DNA of 64,000 nucleotides from Promicromonospora sp042731755 (GCF_042731755.1 NZ_JBHWLR010000018.1:42488-106487); one strand, 5' to 3'. Shown: positions 41,428-49,757, counted from the stretch's first letter. Translations and numbers: made by a program. Notes: generated from the letters alone by a model not told the origin.

Positions 41428-43116
41428 GTGAGCAGCACCGCAGAGACCACGCCCCGGCGACGTCGACGGCAGGAGCTCCTGAGCAGCTCGATCGTCGTGG
41501 CGCGCCGCCTGCTCGCCGACGGCGGGCTCGAGAGCGTGACGATGCTGGCCGTCAGCCGGGAGATCGGGATCGCTGGGCCAGGCCTCTACCGGTACTTCCC
41601 GAGCCGCGCCGACCTGCTCCGGGTGACGTACCGGGACGTGCTCGACGAGCTGGTCGCGCACGTCCGCGCGGCGATCGCCCGGCAGCCGGCCGGTGACCGC
41701 GCCGCCGCGGTGCAGGCGCTGACGAACGCGATGTTCGCGTGGAGCGTGGCGCACCCCCACGAGTTCGACCTGCTGCTCGGCGCCGGCCTGCGCCTGGTCG
41801 AGGACGGCGCGCCGGTCGGCGGGGAGTCCGGTGGCGGCACGTTCTACGAGGTGGCGGCGCTCGCGTTCCCCCCGGTCGTCGCCCAGTGGGCCGACGGCGC
41901 GGTCCGGTTCGACGAGCCGGTCGTCCCGGAGCTCGCGGCGGACCTGGGCGCCCGCCGCGACGCGCTCCTGGCCGTGTTCCCGGACGCGCCCCGGGACGTG
42001 CCGCTGGGTCTGGTCGTCGCCGTCCGCGTCGCGTGGCAGCGCACCTTCGGACTGTTGTGCATGACGGCGTACGGGCACGTCACCGAGCCCGACGGTCCGG
42101 TCCGGCGCGACTACATCACGGCCCTGCTCGACGACCTGAACGCCCGGAACCTCGCGCTCTTCGGCTTGACACCCAGCCCCGCCGCCGTCCTGGAGCCCGT
42201 GTTCGAGCCGGGGGCCGGGAGCTCCGGGTCCGGGACGGCGACGCCCGAGAACACCGCACCCGAGCCGTTCCTCGCCGGGGCCTACCCGGCCACCGAGGCG
42301 GGCACGACCGCGCGGGGCGGCACGGGCCGCCGGGCCCGGCTGCGCCGCGAGCTGCTGGCGGAGGCGCTGCGCTCGGCGCGCCGCCTGCTGGACGAGCACG
42401 GCCCGGACGGCGTCACGATGCAGGCCGTGGCGAAGGACGTCGGGATCGCGGCGCCCGGGCTGTACCGGTACTTCGACGGTCGTCCCGGCCTGTTGCACGC
42501 CACCCACCAGGACGTCGTCGACGAGCTCCTGGCGTACGTGGAGACTGCCAGGGCGCGGCAGCCCGCGGACGACCCGAGCGCGCAGTGCCACGCCGTGATC
42601 GACGCGCTGTTCCGCTGGTGCCTCGCGCACCGCAACGAGTACGACCTGCTGATGTCGGGGCGGATGCGGATCTCCCTCCCGGGCGAGGACACGCCCGGGG
42701 AGCCCCGGCACGCGCCGCTGATGGCCCTGGACCGGGTGGGCGCCGTGTTCGCGCCCATCGCCCTGGCGTGGTGGCGGGCGGGCTGCCGCGTGATCCCCGA
42801 CGACGAGCTCCTGCCCGCGCTCGTGCCCCACCTGCGGGCCGCCCGCGAGGCGATGCGCGGGATCCCGGGCTTCCCGCCGGACGTGCCGCTCGGGCTGCTG
42901 CACGCGATGAACCTGTGCTCCGCGCGGCTCTGGGGCCTGCTCACGCTGACCGTCTACGGCCACATGGGCGACCTGGACGCCCCGGAGGCTGCCGCACACC
43001 TGGACGCGCTGGTGCTGGACCTCGCGGCCGACGCCCTCGACGTCTTCGGCCAGAAGCTCTCCGCCGCCGTCGTGCTGGTGCGGGACACGCCGGGGCCGTC
43101 CGGACCCGTCCGATAG
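41428..43116 (+). CDS. tandem (two-module) TetR-family regulator
   Basis: A 562-residue protein with two complete TetR modules in one chain, each with an HTH and a WHG-type ligand domain. Module 1 HTH is about residues 14-65 (ESVTMLAVSREIGIAGPGLYRYFPSRADLL) and module 2 HTH is about 305-355 (DGVTMQAVAKDVGIAAPGLYRYFDGRPGLL). The modules are clearly homologous through the helix ending LDELVAHV / VDELLAYV and the C-terminal GLLCMTAYGHV / GLLTLTVYGHM. A ~50-residue Gly/Ala/Thr-rich linker joins them. Normal TetR proteins are ~200 residues and dimerise; this one may be a single-chain dimer. GTG start. Confidence 0.88.
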   Translation: MSSTAETTPRRRRRQELLSSSIVVARRLLADGGLESVTMLAVSREIGIAGPGLYRYFPSRADLLRVTYRDVLDELVAHVRAAIARQPAGDRAAAVQALTNAMFAWSVAHPHEFDLLLGAGLRLVEDGAPVGGESGGGTFYEVAALAFPPVVAQWADGAVRFDEPVVPELAADLGARRDALLAVFPDAPRDVPLGLVVAVRVAWQRTFGLLCMTAYGHVTEPDGPVRRDYITALLDDLNARNLALFGLTPSPAAVLEPVFEPGAGSSGSGTATPENTAPEPFLAGAYPATEAGTTARGGTGRRARLRRELLAEALRSARRLLDEHGPDGVTMQAVAKDVGIAAPGLYRYFDGRPGLLHATHQDVVDELLAYVETARARQPADDPSAQCHAVIDALFRWCLAHRNEYDLLMSGRMRISLPGEDTPGEPRHAPLMALDRVGAVFAPIALAWWRAGCRVIPDDELLPALVPHLRAAREAMRGIPGFPPDVPLGLLHAMNLCSARLWGLLTLTVYGHMGDLDAPEAAAHLDALVLDLAADALDVFGQKLSAAVVLVRDTPGPSGPVR

Positions 43117-43148
43117 ACCGTGGTGCGGGTTCGGTCCAGGATGACGAC

Positions 43149-44777
43149 ATGAACAACGCACCCGAGACACCCGGTGAGCAGGCGGACGAGACCTACGACG
43201 TCATCGTGATCGGCGGCGGGCCCGTGGGCGAGAACGCGGCGGACCGCGCCTCCCGCACCGGCCTGTCCGTCGCCCTGGTCGAGTCCGAGCTCGTGGGCGG
43301 CGAGTGCTCGTACTGGGCCTGCATGCCGTCCAAGGTGCTGCTGCGCGCGGGCACCGTGCGCGCCCTGGCGCGCGACACACCCGGCCTGGCCGACCCGGGG
43401 GCGCCCGACGTCGCCGCCGTGCTGGCCCGGCGCACCGAGATCACCTACGACTGGGACGACTCCGGGCAGGTCTCGTGGGTCGAGGGTGCGGGCATGACGC
43501 TCGTGCGCGGGCACGGCCGCCTGGCCGGCGAGAAGCTGGTGGAGGTCACGGTGCCGCGCGCGCCGGCCGGCGGCGGGTCCGGCGACGCGGCCGGCGGCGG
43601 CGAGGACGACGACTCCGACGTCGGCGGGGGGCTCGGTGAGGCCGAGACCGGCGAGGCCCCGGTGACGAGGCTCCTGCGGGCCCGGCACGCGGTGATCGCG
43701 TCGACCGGCAGCGTGCCCGTGCTGCCCGACACCCCGGGGCTGGCGGCCGCCGCGCCGTGGTCGAGCCGGGAGGCGACGGGAGCCGAGGCGATCCCCGAGT
43801 CCCTGGTCGTGATCGGCGGCGGCGTGGTGGGCGTCGAGATGGCGAACGCGTACTCGGACCTCGGCGCACAGGTGACGCTGCTGGCCCGGGGCGGCCTGCT
43901 GTCGAACGCCGAACCGTTCGCGGGCGAGATGGTGGGCGAGTCGCTGCGCGCGATCGGCGTCGACGTCCGGACCGGTGTCGGCGTCGCCTCGGTCGAGCGG
44001 CCGGGCACCGGCAGCGACAACGAGCCTGCCGGTCCGGTGACGGTCACCCTGTCCGACGGCGCGACGATCACGGCCGCCGAGATCCTGGTCGCGACGGGGC
44101 GCGTGCCGCGCACGACCGACCTGAACGTGGAGAGCGTGGGCCTGGACAGGTCGAGCCTGGGCCGCGGCGGGGCGCTGGTGGTCAACGAGTCGCTCGAGGT
44201 GGTCGGCGTGCCCGGCGGCTGGCTGTACGCGTGCGGCGACGTGACGGGGCGGGCGCCGACCACGCACCAGGGCAAGTACCAGGGCCGGATCGTCGGCGAC
44301 GTGGTCGCGGCCCGGTACGGCACGGAGTCCGGCGACCGGTCTCCGACGAGCGGCGACCCGGAGCCCGCCGTCGGACAGGAGGGCAAGCCGTGGTCGCGGT
44401 ACGCCGCGACCGCCGACCACGGTGCGCGCGTCCAGGTGGTGTTCACCCACCCGCAGGTCGGCTGGGTGGGGCCGACGGAGCGCGAGGCGCGGGCCGCCGG
44501 GATCCCGGTCGAGGCCGTGTCGTACGACCTGTCCTGGGTGTCCGGGGCGAGCGTGGACGGCCCGAACTACACGGGCCGGGCCCAGGTGCTGGTCGACACG
44601 CAGCGCCGGGTCCTGGTGGGCGCCACGTTCGTGGGGCCGGACGCCGGCGAGATGCTGCACGCCGCGACGATCGCCGTCGTCGGCGAGGTGCCGCTGGACC
44701 GTCTGTGGCACGCGGTGCCCGCGTACCCGACGGTCAGCGAGGTGTGGCTCCGCTTCCTGGAGTCCTACGGCCTCTGA
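43149..44777 (+). CDS. class I pyridine nucleotide-disulfide oxidoreductase
   Basis: A 542-residue flavoenzyme related to dihydrolipoamide dehydrogenase and mercuric reductase. FAD motif YDVIVIGGGPVGENAA, redox-active disulfide GGECSYWACMPSK (C-x4-C), NAD(P)H motif VVIGGGVVGVEMANAYSDLG, second FAD motif YACGDVTGRAPTTHQGKYQG and dimerisation domain with the catalytic-base region WHAVPAYPTVSEVW. Two low-complexity insertions are unusual: residues ~138-172 (Gly/Asp/Glu-rich) and ~396-416. The electron acceptor is unknown; lipoamide dehydrogenase proper is less likely because no 2-oxoacid dehydrogenase gene is near. It starts 32 nt after the TetR stop. Confidence 0.88.
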   Translation: MNNAPETPGEQADETYDVIVIGGGPVGENAADRASRTGLSVALVESELVGGECSYWACMPSKVLLRAGTVRALARDTPGLADPGAPDVAAVLARRTEITYDWDDSGQVSWVEGAGMTLVRGHGRLAGEKLVEVTVPRAPAGGGSGDAAGGGEDDDSDVGGGLGEAETGEAPVTRLLRARHAVIASTGSVPVLPDTPGLAAAAPWSSREATGAEAIPESLVVIGGGVVGVEMANAYSDLGAQVTLLARGGLLSNAEPFAGEMVGESLRAIGVDVRTGVGVASVERPGTGSDNEPAGPVTVTLSDGATITAAEILVATGRVPRTTDLNVESVGLDRSSLGRGGALVVNESLEVVGVPGGWLYACGDVTGRAPTTHQGKYQGRIVGDVVAARYGTESGDRSPTSGDPEPAVGQEGKPWSRYAATADHGARVQVVFTHPQVGWVGPTEREARAAGIPVEAVSYDLSWVSGASVDGPNYTGRAQVLVDTQRRVLVGATFVGPDAGEMLHAATIAVVGEVPLDRLWHAVPAYPTVSEVWLRFLESYGL

Positions 44778-44797
44778 GCCGCCTCGGGCTCGGCCCG

Positions 44798-44836
44798 CTC
44801 ACCCTCGGCCAACTCACCCTCGGCCAACTCACCCTC
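44798..44836 (+). repeat. 15-bp tandem repeat, 2.6 copies
   Basis: CTCACCCTCGGCCAA repeats at 44798-44812 and 44813-44827, with a partial third copy to 44836, between the oxidoreductase stop and the hairpin. Confidence 0.8.
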
Positions 44837-44848
44837 TGTCCCACTCAC

Positions 44849-44910
44849 CTTTGAGGCCCGGGTTTCTTCGCTCTGGACGGATCCAGAGCGAAGAAACCCG
44901 GGCCTCAAAG
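44849..44910. terminator. 29-bp perfect hairpin between convergent genes
   Basis: Arms 44849-44877 and 44882-44910 are perfectly complementary around a 4-nt loop (core TTTGAGGCCCGGGTTTCTTC). It separates the plus-strand oxidoreductase from the minus-strand ABC binding protein. Confidence 0.85.
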
Positions 44911-44937
44911 GGGAGTCGGTCGGCCCCGCCGCGGCGT

Positions 44938-44947
44938 NNNNNNNNNN
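44938..44947. other. assembly gap (10 N)
   Basis: Ten undetermined bases mark a scaffold join beside a long hairpin, a common place for reads to fail. The 325-nt intergenic region 44778-45102 holds the tandem repeat, the hairpin, this gap and the degraded copy described next; I see no gene in it. Confidence 0.98.
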
Positions 44948-45060
44948 AACCCTAGCCAAACCCACCCCCGCAAAACTGACCCTTTCTCCACCTCGTTTTG
45001 GGGGCCCGGGTTTTTCGCCTCGGGAAGGGCCAAAGGAAAAGAAACCCGGGCCTCAAAGGT
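44948..45060. other. error-rich duplicate of the sequence left of the gap
   Basis: This stretch follows 44815-44910 in order: CTAGCCAAACCC for CTCGGCCAACTC, then GGGCCCGGGTTTTTCG for GAGGCCCGGGTTTCTTCG, ending with an exact GAAACCCGGGCCTCAAAGG. Scattered mismatches and indels look like a poor read end rather than a second genomic hairpin. Confidence 0.7.
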
Positions 45061-45102
45061 GAGTGAGTCCGCGGCGGCCCTCGACGGGGCCGGGCGGTCA
45101 GA

Positions 45103-46134
45103 TCACGACGTCGGGGTGAGCGAGCCGTCCGAGCTGAAGACCAGGCCGAGGGTGACCTCGCCCTGCTGCAGGGCCGACTTGGTCAGCGGGCCGCCGGCGT
45201 CGAGCGAGCGGAACTCCGCGAACTCCAGGCCGTAGGTCTCCTCGAGACCCGGCTGGCAGAACGGGCGCTCCGTGCACTCCGGCGGGCCGCCGAGCACCAG
45301 GCCGCCGCAGGCCTCGGCGAGGTCGCTGAGCGTGGCGAGGCCGTTCTCGTCCGCGAAGGCCTTGGTCACGGCGAAGGCGTTCTGGTCCTGCGCGGGGGAG
45401 GGCTCGCCGAACACGAGGCCCACCTGCTCGCCCAGACCGGTCAGACCCTCGACGGTCGCGTCGAGGTCGCTGCTCGCGACCGGCTCGGCGTCGGCCCCGT
45501 TGACGTCCTTGTTGATGAACTCGGTCAGGGTGCCCACGTACTCGGGGATCACCTGGACCTGCTTGCCGTCCTCCAGCGCGGGGAGGTAGGCCTCACGGTT
45601 GCCGATGGTGGTCACCTCGGCGTCGTACCCGGCGGCGTTGAGCACCGTCGCGTAGATGGTGCCGAGCGTGGCGCTCTCGGCGAAGTCGGCGGCGCCGACG
45701 ACGATCTTGCCGCTGCCGCTCTGCTCGGGGTTGTCCAGGCCGGCGTCGGCCACGAACTCCTCGGCGACCTCCTTGGAGGTGCGGCGGTCGACGTCCACGG
45801 CCTTGTTCAGGCCGATGAGGGTGTCGGTGTCGAGGGCGGCGGACACGGAGTCGAGCAGCGGGATGAGCGTGTCGTCGCCCTCCACGGCCGCCGCGTTGAC
45901 CGCCGGGATGATGTTGTCGACGGTCTGGAGCTGCTTGTCGTCCTGGAGCACGACCAGCTCGTCGCCCGGGACGGCCTCGCACGCGGCGAGGCTGCTGCCG
46001 CCGGTCGAGGTGCTGCCGCCACCTCCGCCGGAGGAACCCGGTGCGCCACAGGCGGTCAGGAACGCGAGGGAGACGACGGCGGCCGCGGCGCCGAGCGCGC
46101 GCGGCAAGGACAGATGCGTACGGGGGAACTTCAT
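45103..46134 (-). CDS. glycine betaine/choline-type ABC binding lipoprotein, circularly permuted
   Basis: A 343-residue OpuAC/ProX-family substrate-binding lipoprotein (lipobox LTAC, Cys29, then a Gly/Ser linker). The order of the fold is unusual. Residues ~59-136 (ELVVLQDDKQLQTVDNIIPAV through TLIGLNKAVDVDRRTSKEVAEEFV) are the segment normally found at the C-terminus, and they precede the canonical start KIVVGAADFAESATLGTIYATVL at ~143. The chain ends at GLVFSSDGSL, just where the moved segment would normally follow. It binds compatible solutes for the permease pair upstream in the operon. ATG 46134 is used. Confidence 0.88.
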   Translation of the reverse strand: MKFPRTHLSLPRALGAAAAVVSLAFLTACGAPGSSGGGGGSTSTGGSSLAACEAVPGDELVVLQDDKQLQTVDNIIPAVNAAAVEGDDTLIPLLDSVSAALDTDTLIGLNKAVDVDRRTSKEVAEEFVADAGLDNPEQSGSGKIVVGAADFAESATLGTIYATVLNAAGYDAEVTTIGNREAYLPALEDGKQVQVIPEYVGTLTEFINKDVNGADAEPVASSDLDATVEGLTGLGEQVGLVFGEPSPAQDQNAFAVTKAFADENGLATLSDLAEACGGLVLGGPPECTERPFCQPGLEETYGLEFAEFRSLDAGGPLTKSALQQGEVTLGLVFSSDGSLTPTS

Positions 46135-46262
46135 CGAATGTCTCCGAACGTGGGTGGCGTACAACTGTTCTACGGCTTCGATCCGTCCCATTCGACCTCG
46201 GTCGGCGGTCGATGGCAAGGGATAAACCCCCTCGTGAGAATGTCGTTACATTTGGTCGGGCA

Positions 46263-46284
46263 CCCCGGGCAGTTATTCCCGGGG
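46263..46284. other. small hairpin between permease and binding-protein genes
   Basis: CCCCGGG (46263-46269) and CCCGGGG (46278-46284) around an A/T-rich loop, in the 160-nt spacer of the transporter operon. It may attenuate or protect mRNA so that subunits differ in level. Confidence 0.4.
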
Positions 46285-46294
46285 CGAGGCCGCG

Positions 46295-46978
46295 TCAGGC
46301 GGCACGGACCCGGAGCGGGGCCGGGGTGGCGAGGCGTTGCCCGACGGCGAGCACGGCGTCGATCAGCAGGCAGAGCCCGGCGACGACCACGCCGCCGGCG
46401 AGCACCTCGCCGTACCGCTGCGTGCCCATGCCGAACGCGATGATCTGGCCCAGGCCGCCGCCGCCGGCCAGCGCCGCCAGCGGGATCGTGGCCACGACCT
46501 GCACGATCGTGACGCGCAGGCCCGCGGCGACCAGCGTGGTCGCGAGCGGCAGCTCGACCTGCAGCAGGATGCGCCCGTCGCTCATGCCCATGCCGCGGGC
46601 GGCGTCCTTGGCGTCGGGGTCGGCGCCGCGCACCCCCTCGTAGGTGTTGACCAGCAGCACCGGCACCGCGAAGAAGGCGGCGGCGATGACGGTGGCGGTG
46701 TTCCCGAACAGGCCGCCGGCGGCGAGCAGCAGGATGATGCCGAGGGTCGGCAGCGCCCGCGAGGCGTTGGTCAGCCACACGACCGTGCCCGCGCCCCGGC
46801 CGCTGTGGCCCAGCCAGGCGCCGGCGGGGATGGCGACGGCGGCGGCGATGGCCACGGCGATCGCCGTCATCGCCAGGTGCTCGCCCGCGAGCTCGAGGAT
46901 GCCGCCGGGCTCGGTCCAGGTCAGGGGGTCGTTGAGCCAGACGATGGCCTGCTGGACGACTCCGGTCGGGGCGCTCAT
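46295..46978 (-). CDS. ABC transporter permease, OpuBB/ProW type (second)
   Basis: A 227-residue inner-membrane permease with about six helices. The EAA-type loop that contacts the ATPase is DAKDAARGMGMSDGRILLQVELPLATTLVAAGLRV, and QVVATIPLAALAGGGGLGQIIAFGM follows as in glycine-betaine/choline permeases. The ATG overlaps the stop of the first permease (ATGA). The two permeases are distinct and likely form a heterodimer. Confidence 0.92.
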   Translation of the reverse strand: MSAPTGVVQQAIVWLNDPLTWTEPGGILELAGEHLAMTAIAVAIAAAVAIPAGAWLGHSGRGAGTVVWLTNASRALPTLGIILLLAAGGLFGNTATVIAAAFFAVPVLLVNTYEGVRGADPDAKDAARGMGMSDGRILLQVELPLATTLVAAGLRVTIVQVVATIPLAALAGGGGLGQIIAFGMGTQRYGEVLAGGVVVAGLCLLIDAVLAVGQRLATPAPLRVRAA

Positions 46979-47634
46979 GCGGTCCTCCCGCGCAGCCAGG
47001 GGGTCAGGGCTCTGCCGACGGCCCAGAGCACGAGGTCGAGCACGAGGGCCAGCAGGATGGTCGCGAGCGTGGCCGTCATGATCTCGGCCCGGTAGAAGTT
47101 GTTGCGGAAGCCCTGGAACATGAGCTGGCCGAGCCCGCCGTACCCCACCACGACACCCACGGTCACCAGCGCGACGGTGGACACCGTGGCCAGCCGCAGC
47201 CCGGCGATGATGCTCGGCATGGCGCTCGGCATGGCCACCTGGACCAGCAGGCGGCCCGGCCCGTAGCCCAGGCCGCGGGCGGCGTCGGTGACGGCGGGGT
47301 CCACGGTGGACAGCCCGGCCACGGTGTTGCGCAGGATGATGAGCAGCGCGTAGACCACCAGGCCCACCAGCACGGGCGTGCGGCCGATGCCGAGCAGCGG
47401 GGCGAGGATCGCGAACAGCGCCAGCGACGGCACGGTGTACAGCACGGCCGCGGTGCCGAGCACCGGACCGGCCAGCCACCGGGACCGGGAGATCAGCGCG
47501 CCAAGCGGGATGGCGATGGCCGCCGAGATCGCGACGGCCTCGATCGTCAGGCCGGCGTGCTCGACGGTGCGCTGCCAGATCACAGCCGCGTTGTCGACCA
47601 CGTACGACCAGGAGAACCACGGGTTGCCGGGCAT
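46975..47634 (-). CDS. ABC transporter permease, OpuBB/ProW type (first)
   Basis: A 219-residue permease with about six helices and the EAA loop VTDAARGLGYGPGRLLVQVAMPSAMPSIIAGLRLATVSTVALVTVGVVVGYGGLGQLMFQGF. It is the first gene of the minus-strand permease-permease-binding protein operon, divergent from the ATPase gene of the same transporter. Only 42 nt separate the two start codons. TAGGTT lies 6 nt before its ATG (leaderless). Confidence 0.92.
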   Translation of the reverse strand: MPGNPWFSWSYVVDNAAVIWQRTVEHAGLTIEAVAISAAIAIPLGALISRSRWLAGPVLGTAAVLYTVPSLALFAILAPLLGIGRTPVLVGLVVYALLIILRNTVAGLSTVDPAVTDAARGLGYGPGRLLVQVAMPSAMPSIIAGLRLATVSTVALVTVGVVVGYGGLGQLMFQGFRNNFYRAEIMTATLATILLALVLDLVLWAVGRALTPWLRGRTA

Positions 47635-47640
47635 GTTCAG

Positions 47641-47669
47641 AACCTATCGTGCTCTTCACCCGGTAGGTT
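47641..47669. promoter_or_regulatory. back-to-back leaderless promoters of the ABC operon
   Basis: Two inverted TAGGTT -10 boxes (47641-47646 on minus, 47664-47669 on plus) lie 6-7 nt from the permease and ATPase start codons. The face-to-face boxes overlap in promoter space, so the two transcripts may compete. Confidence 0.55.
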
Positions 47670-47676
47670 CGAGCAC

Positions 47677-48765
47677 ATGGCCTCACGCACCGTGATCGAG
47701 CTGGACACCGTCCGCAAGACCTTCGGCAGCGGCACCGTCGCCGTCGAAGGACTGAGCCTCTCCGTGCACGAGCACGAGGTGCTCGCGCTGGTGGGGCCCT
47801 CGGGCTGCGGCAAGTCCACCACCCTCCGCATGGTCAACCGGCTGGTGGAGCCGACATCGGGTCGCATCCTGCTCGACGGCGAGGACGTGACGACCAGCGA
47901 CCCCGTGGCCCTGCGCCGCCGCATCGGCTACGTGATCCAGAACGTGGGGCTCTTCCCGCACCGCACCGTCGAGGCGAACATCGCCACCGTGCCCGGCCTG
48001 CTCGGCTGGGACCGCCGGCGCACCCGGGCGCGCGTGGCCGAGCTCCTGGACCTCGTGGGCCTGCCTGCCGCCACCTACGCGAAGCGGTACCCGCACGAGC
48101 TGTCCGGCGGTGAGCGCCAGCGCATCGGCGTGGCCCGGGCGCTCGCGACCGACCCGCCGGTGCTGCTGATGGACGAGCCGTTCGGCGCCGTCGACCCGGA
48201 GTTCCGGCGCCACCTGCAGACCGAGTTCCAGCGGATCCAGCAGGAGACCGGCACCACGGTGATCCTCGTGACGCACGACATCGACGAGGCGGCGCGCCTG
48301 GGCGACCGGATCGCCGTCCTGTCCCGCGGCGGCAAGCTGGAGCAGGTGGCGAGCCCGCTCGCGGTGCTGGCCCACCCGGCGTCGGAGCGGGTGCGCGACT
48401 TCATCGGCGACGGCGCGGCCTCGCGCATGCTGTCGCTCGCCGAGGTGCAGACGGCAGACCTGGAGGGCGTGGACCGGATCGTCGAGCCCGCCCCCGCGCC
48501 CGTGCGGCTGGGCGCGCGCCTGACCGACGCGTTCGAGGCGGTGGCCGCGCTGCCGGCGTCGGCCATGGGGCGCGTGCCCGTGGTGGGGGAGTCGGGCGAG
48601 CTCGTCGGCTCGCTGACCGCGGACGGGATCCTCGGCGCGCTGCGCCGGGCGGCGGACGCGGCGGCGGGGACGGCGTCGGACGCGGCCTCGGGCGAGGCGG
48701 ACGGCGAGGTGACCGGTACGGCGGCGGACACCGAGGACGCCGCTGTGACCGACGCCGCGTCCTGA
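47677..48765 (+). CDS. ABC transporter ATPase, betaine/choline type with CBS-like tail
   Basis: A 362-residue ATPase: Walker A GPSGCGKSTTLRMVNRL (about 38), Q-loop GYVIQNVGLFPHRT, signature LSGGERQRIGVARAL, Walker B LLMDEPFGAVDP and switch VTHDIDEA. The region ~275-320 (VRLGARLTDAFEAVAALPASAMGRVPVVGESGELVGSLTADGIL) looks like one CBS motif, as in osmoregulated OpuCA/ProV ATPases. The last 40 residues are an Ala/Asp/Thr-rich tail. ATG 47677 with TAGGTT 7 nt upstream. Confidence 0.93.
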   Translation: MASRTVIELDTVRKTFGSGTVAVEGLSLSVHEHEVLALVGPSGCGKSTTLRMVNRLVEPTSGRILLDGEDVTTSDPVALRRRIGYVIQNVGLFPHRTVEANIATVPGLLGWDRRRTRARVAELLDLVGLPAATYAKRYPHELSGGERQRIGVARALATDPPVLLMDEPFGAVDPEFRRHLQTEFQRIQQETGTTVILVTHDIDEAARLGDRIAVLSRGGKLEQVASPLAVLAHPASERVRDFIGDGAASRMLSLAEVQTADLEGVDRIVEPAPAPVRLGARLTDAFEAVAALPASAMGRVPVVGESGELVGSLTADGILGALRRAADAAAGTASDAASGEADGEVTGTAADTEDAAVTDAAS

Positions 48766-48802
48766 CCTGCGCCCAGACCGGGACCCCGGGAACCTGCCCC
48801 GA

Positions 48803-48808
48803 TAGTCT
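48803..48808 (+). promoter_or_regulatory. -10 box TAGTCT, leaderless ATP-grasp gene
   Basis: TAGTCT, 6 nt before the GTG at 48815. Confidence 0.5.
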
Positions 48809-48814
48809 CGGGGC

Positions 48815-49711
48815 GTGACCAACGCACGCGTAGCCCTTGCGACCTGTTCCCAGCTGCCCGACCTCGACAAGGACGACGTGCCGCTGATCGCCGCGCTCGC
48901 CGAGCGTGGCGTGACGGCCGAACCCGCCGTGTGGGACAGCCCGGCGGTCGACTGGCAGGCCTACGACCTCGTGCTGGTCCGCTCCACCTGGGACTACTCG
49001 CCCCGCCACGACGAGTTCCTCGCGTGGGCGCGCTCGCTGCCCAAGGTGGCCAACGGCGCCGACGTCATCGAGTGGAACACCGACAAGCGGTACCTGCGCG
49101 AGCTCGAGGCCGCGGGTGTCCCGGTGATCCCCACGATCTGGCTCGACCCGCAGCGGCACCTGTCCAAGCGTGCCGTGCACACCCGCATGCCCGCGTTCGG
49201 CGACTTCGTGGTCAAGCCCGTCGTCAGCGCCGGCGCCCAGAACACAGGCCGCTACCAGCCGGTGTCCGCGCAGTCGCGCGGCAAGGCGATCGCGCACGCC
49301 ACCCGGCTGCTCGACGACGGCCGCTGGGTCATGATCCAGCCCTACGTCACCTCCGTGGACACCACGGGCGAGACCTGCCTCGTCTTCATCGACGGCGAGC
49401 TCACCCACGCCGTCCGGAAGAACGCGCTGCTCACCGGGCCGGCCGAGGACTCGGGCGAGCTGTACGCGCGGGAGGAGATGGCGTCGTTCGAGGCCACGCC
49501 CGACCAGATCGAGGTGGCCCGGCGGGCGCTCGACGTGGCGCGCGCGGCCACGGGCGCGGACCTCACCTACGCCCGCGTGGACCTCGTCTCGGGCGACGAC
49601 GGCGTGCCCATGGTCATCGAGCTGGAGCTCACCGAGCCGTCGCTCTGGATGAAGTACGGCACGGGCGTCGAGGGCAAGCTCGCCGACGCCGTGGTGAAGC
49701 TGCTGGGCTGA
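48815..49711 (+). CDS. ATP-grasp domain protein
   Basis: A 298-residue protein of the RimK/glutathione synthetase-like ATP-grasp superfamily. VRSTWDYSPRHDEFLAWARS and EWNTDKRYLRELEAAGVPVIPTIWL lead to the nucleotide-binding FGDFVVKPVVSAGAQNTGRY (invariant Lys), MIQPYVTSVDTTGETCLVFIDGELTHAVRK and the Mg-binding C-terminus VIELELTEPSLWMKYGTG. It would ligate a carboxylate to an amine or thiol; the substrates are unknown. It is monocistronic with its own leaderless promoter and a terminator. Confidence 0.88.
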   Translation: MTNARVALATCSQLPDLDKDDVPLIAALAERGVTAEPAVWDSPAVDWQAYDLVLVRSTWDYSPRHDEFLAWARSLPKVANGADVIEWNTDKRYLRELEAAGVPVIPTIWLDPQRHLSKRAVHTRMPAFGDFVVKPVVSAGAQNTGRYQPVSAQSRGKAIAHATRLLDDGRWVMIQPYVTSVDTTGETCLVFIDGELTHAVRKNALLTGPAEDSGELYAREEMASFEATPDQIEVARRALDVARAATGADLTYARVDLVSGDDGVPMVIELELTEPSLWMKYGTGVEGKLADAVVKLLG

Positions 49712-49757
49712 CCGCGGCGCCGACGACGTCGGGCAGCCGGCGTCGTCCGGCAACGCG

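Noticed and set aside
41739..44777. One very long open frame fusing the TetR region to the oxidoreductase
   Set aside because: The first ~470 codons are out of frame with the TetR gene and low-complexity. The oxidoreductase has its own ATG at 43149 directly before its FAD motif.
45000..45060. A second genuine copy of the 44849-44910 hairpin
   Set aside because: It is error-rich only on one side and adjoins the N gap; a scaffolding artefact explains it better.
47640..47670. Inverted repeat GAACCTATCG/CGGTAGGTTC as a repressor operator in the ABC transporter promoter
   Set aside because: The symmetry is fully explained by two facing TAGGTT -10 boxes of the divergent leaderless genes.
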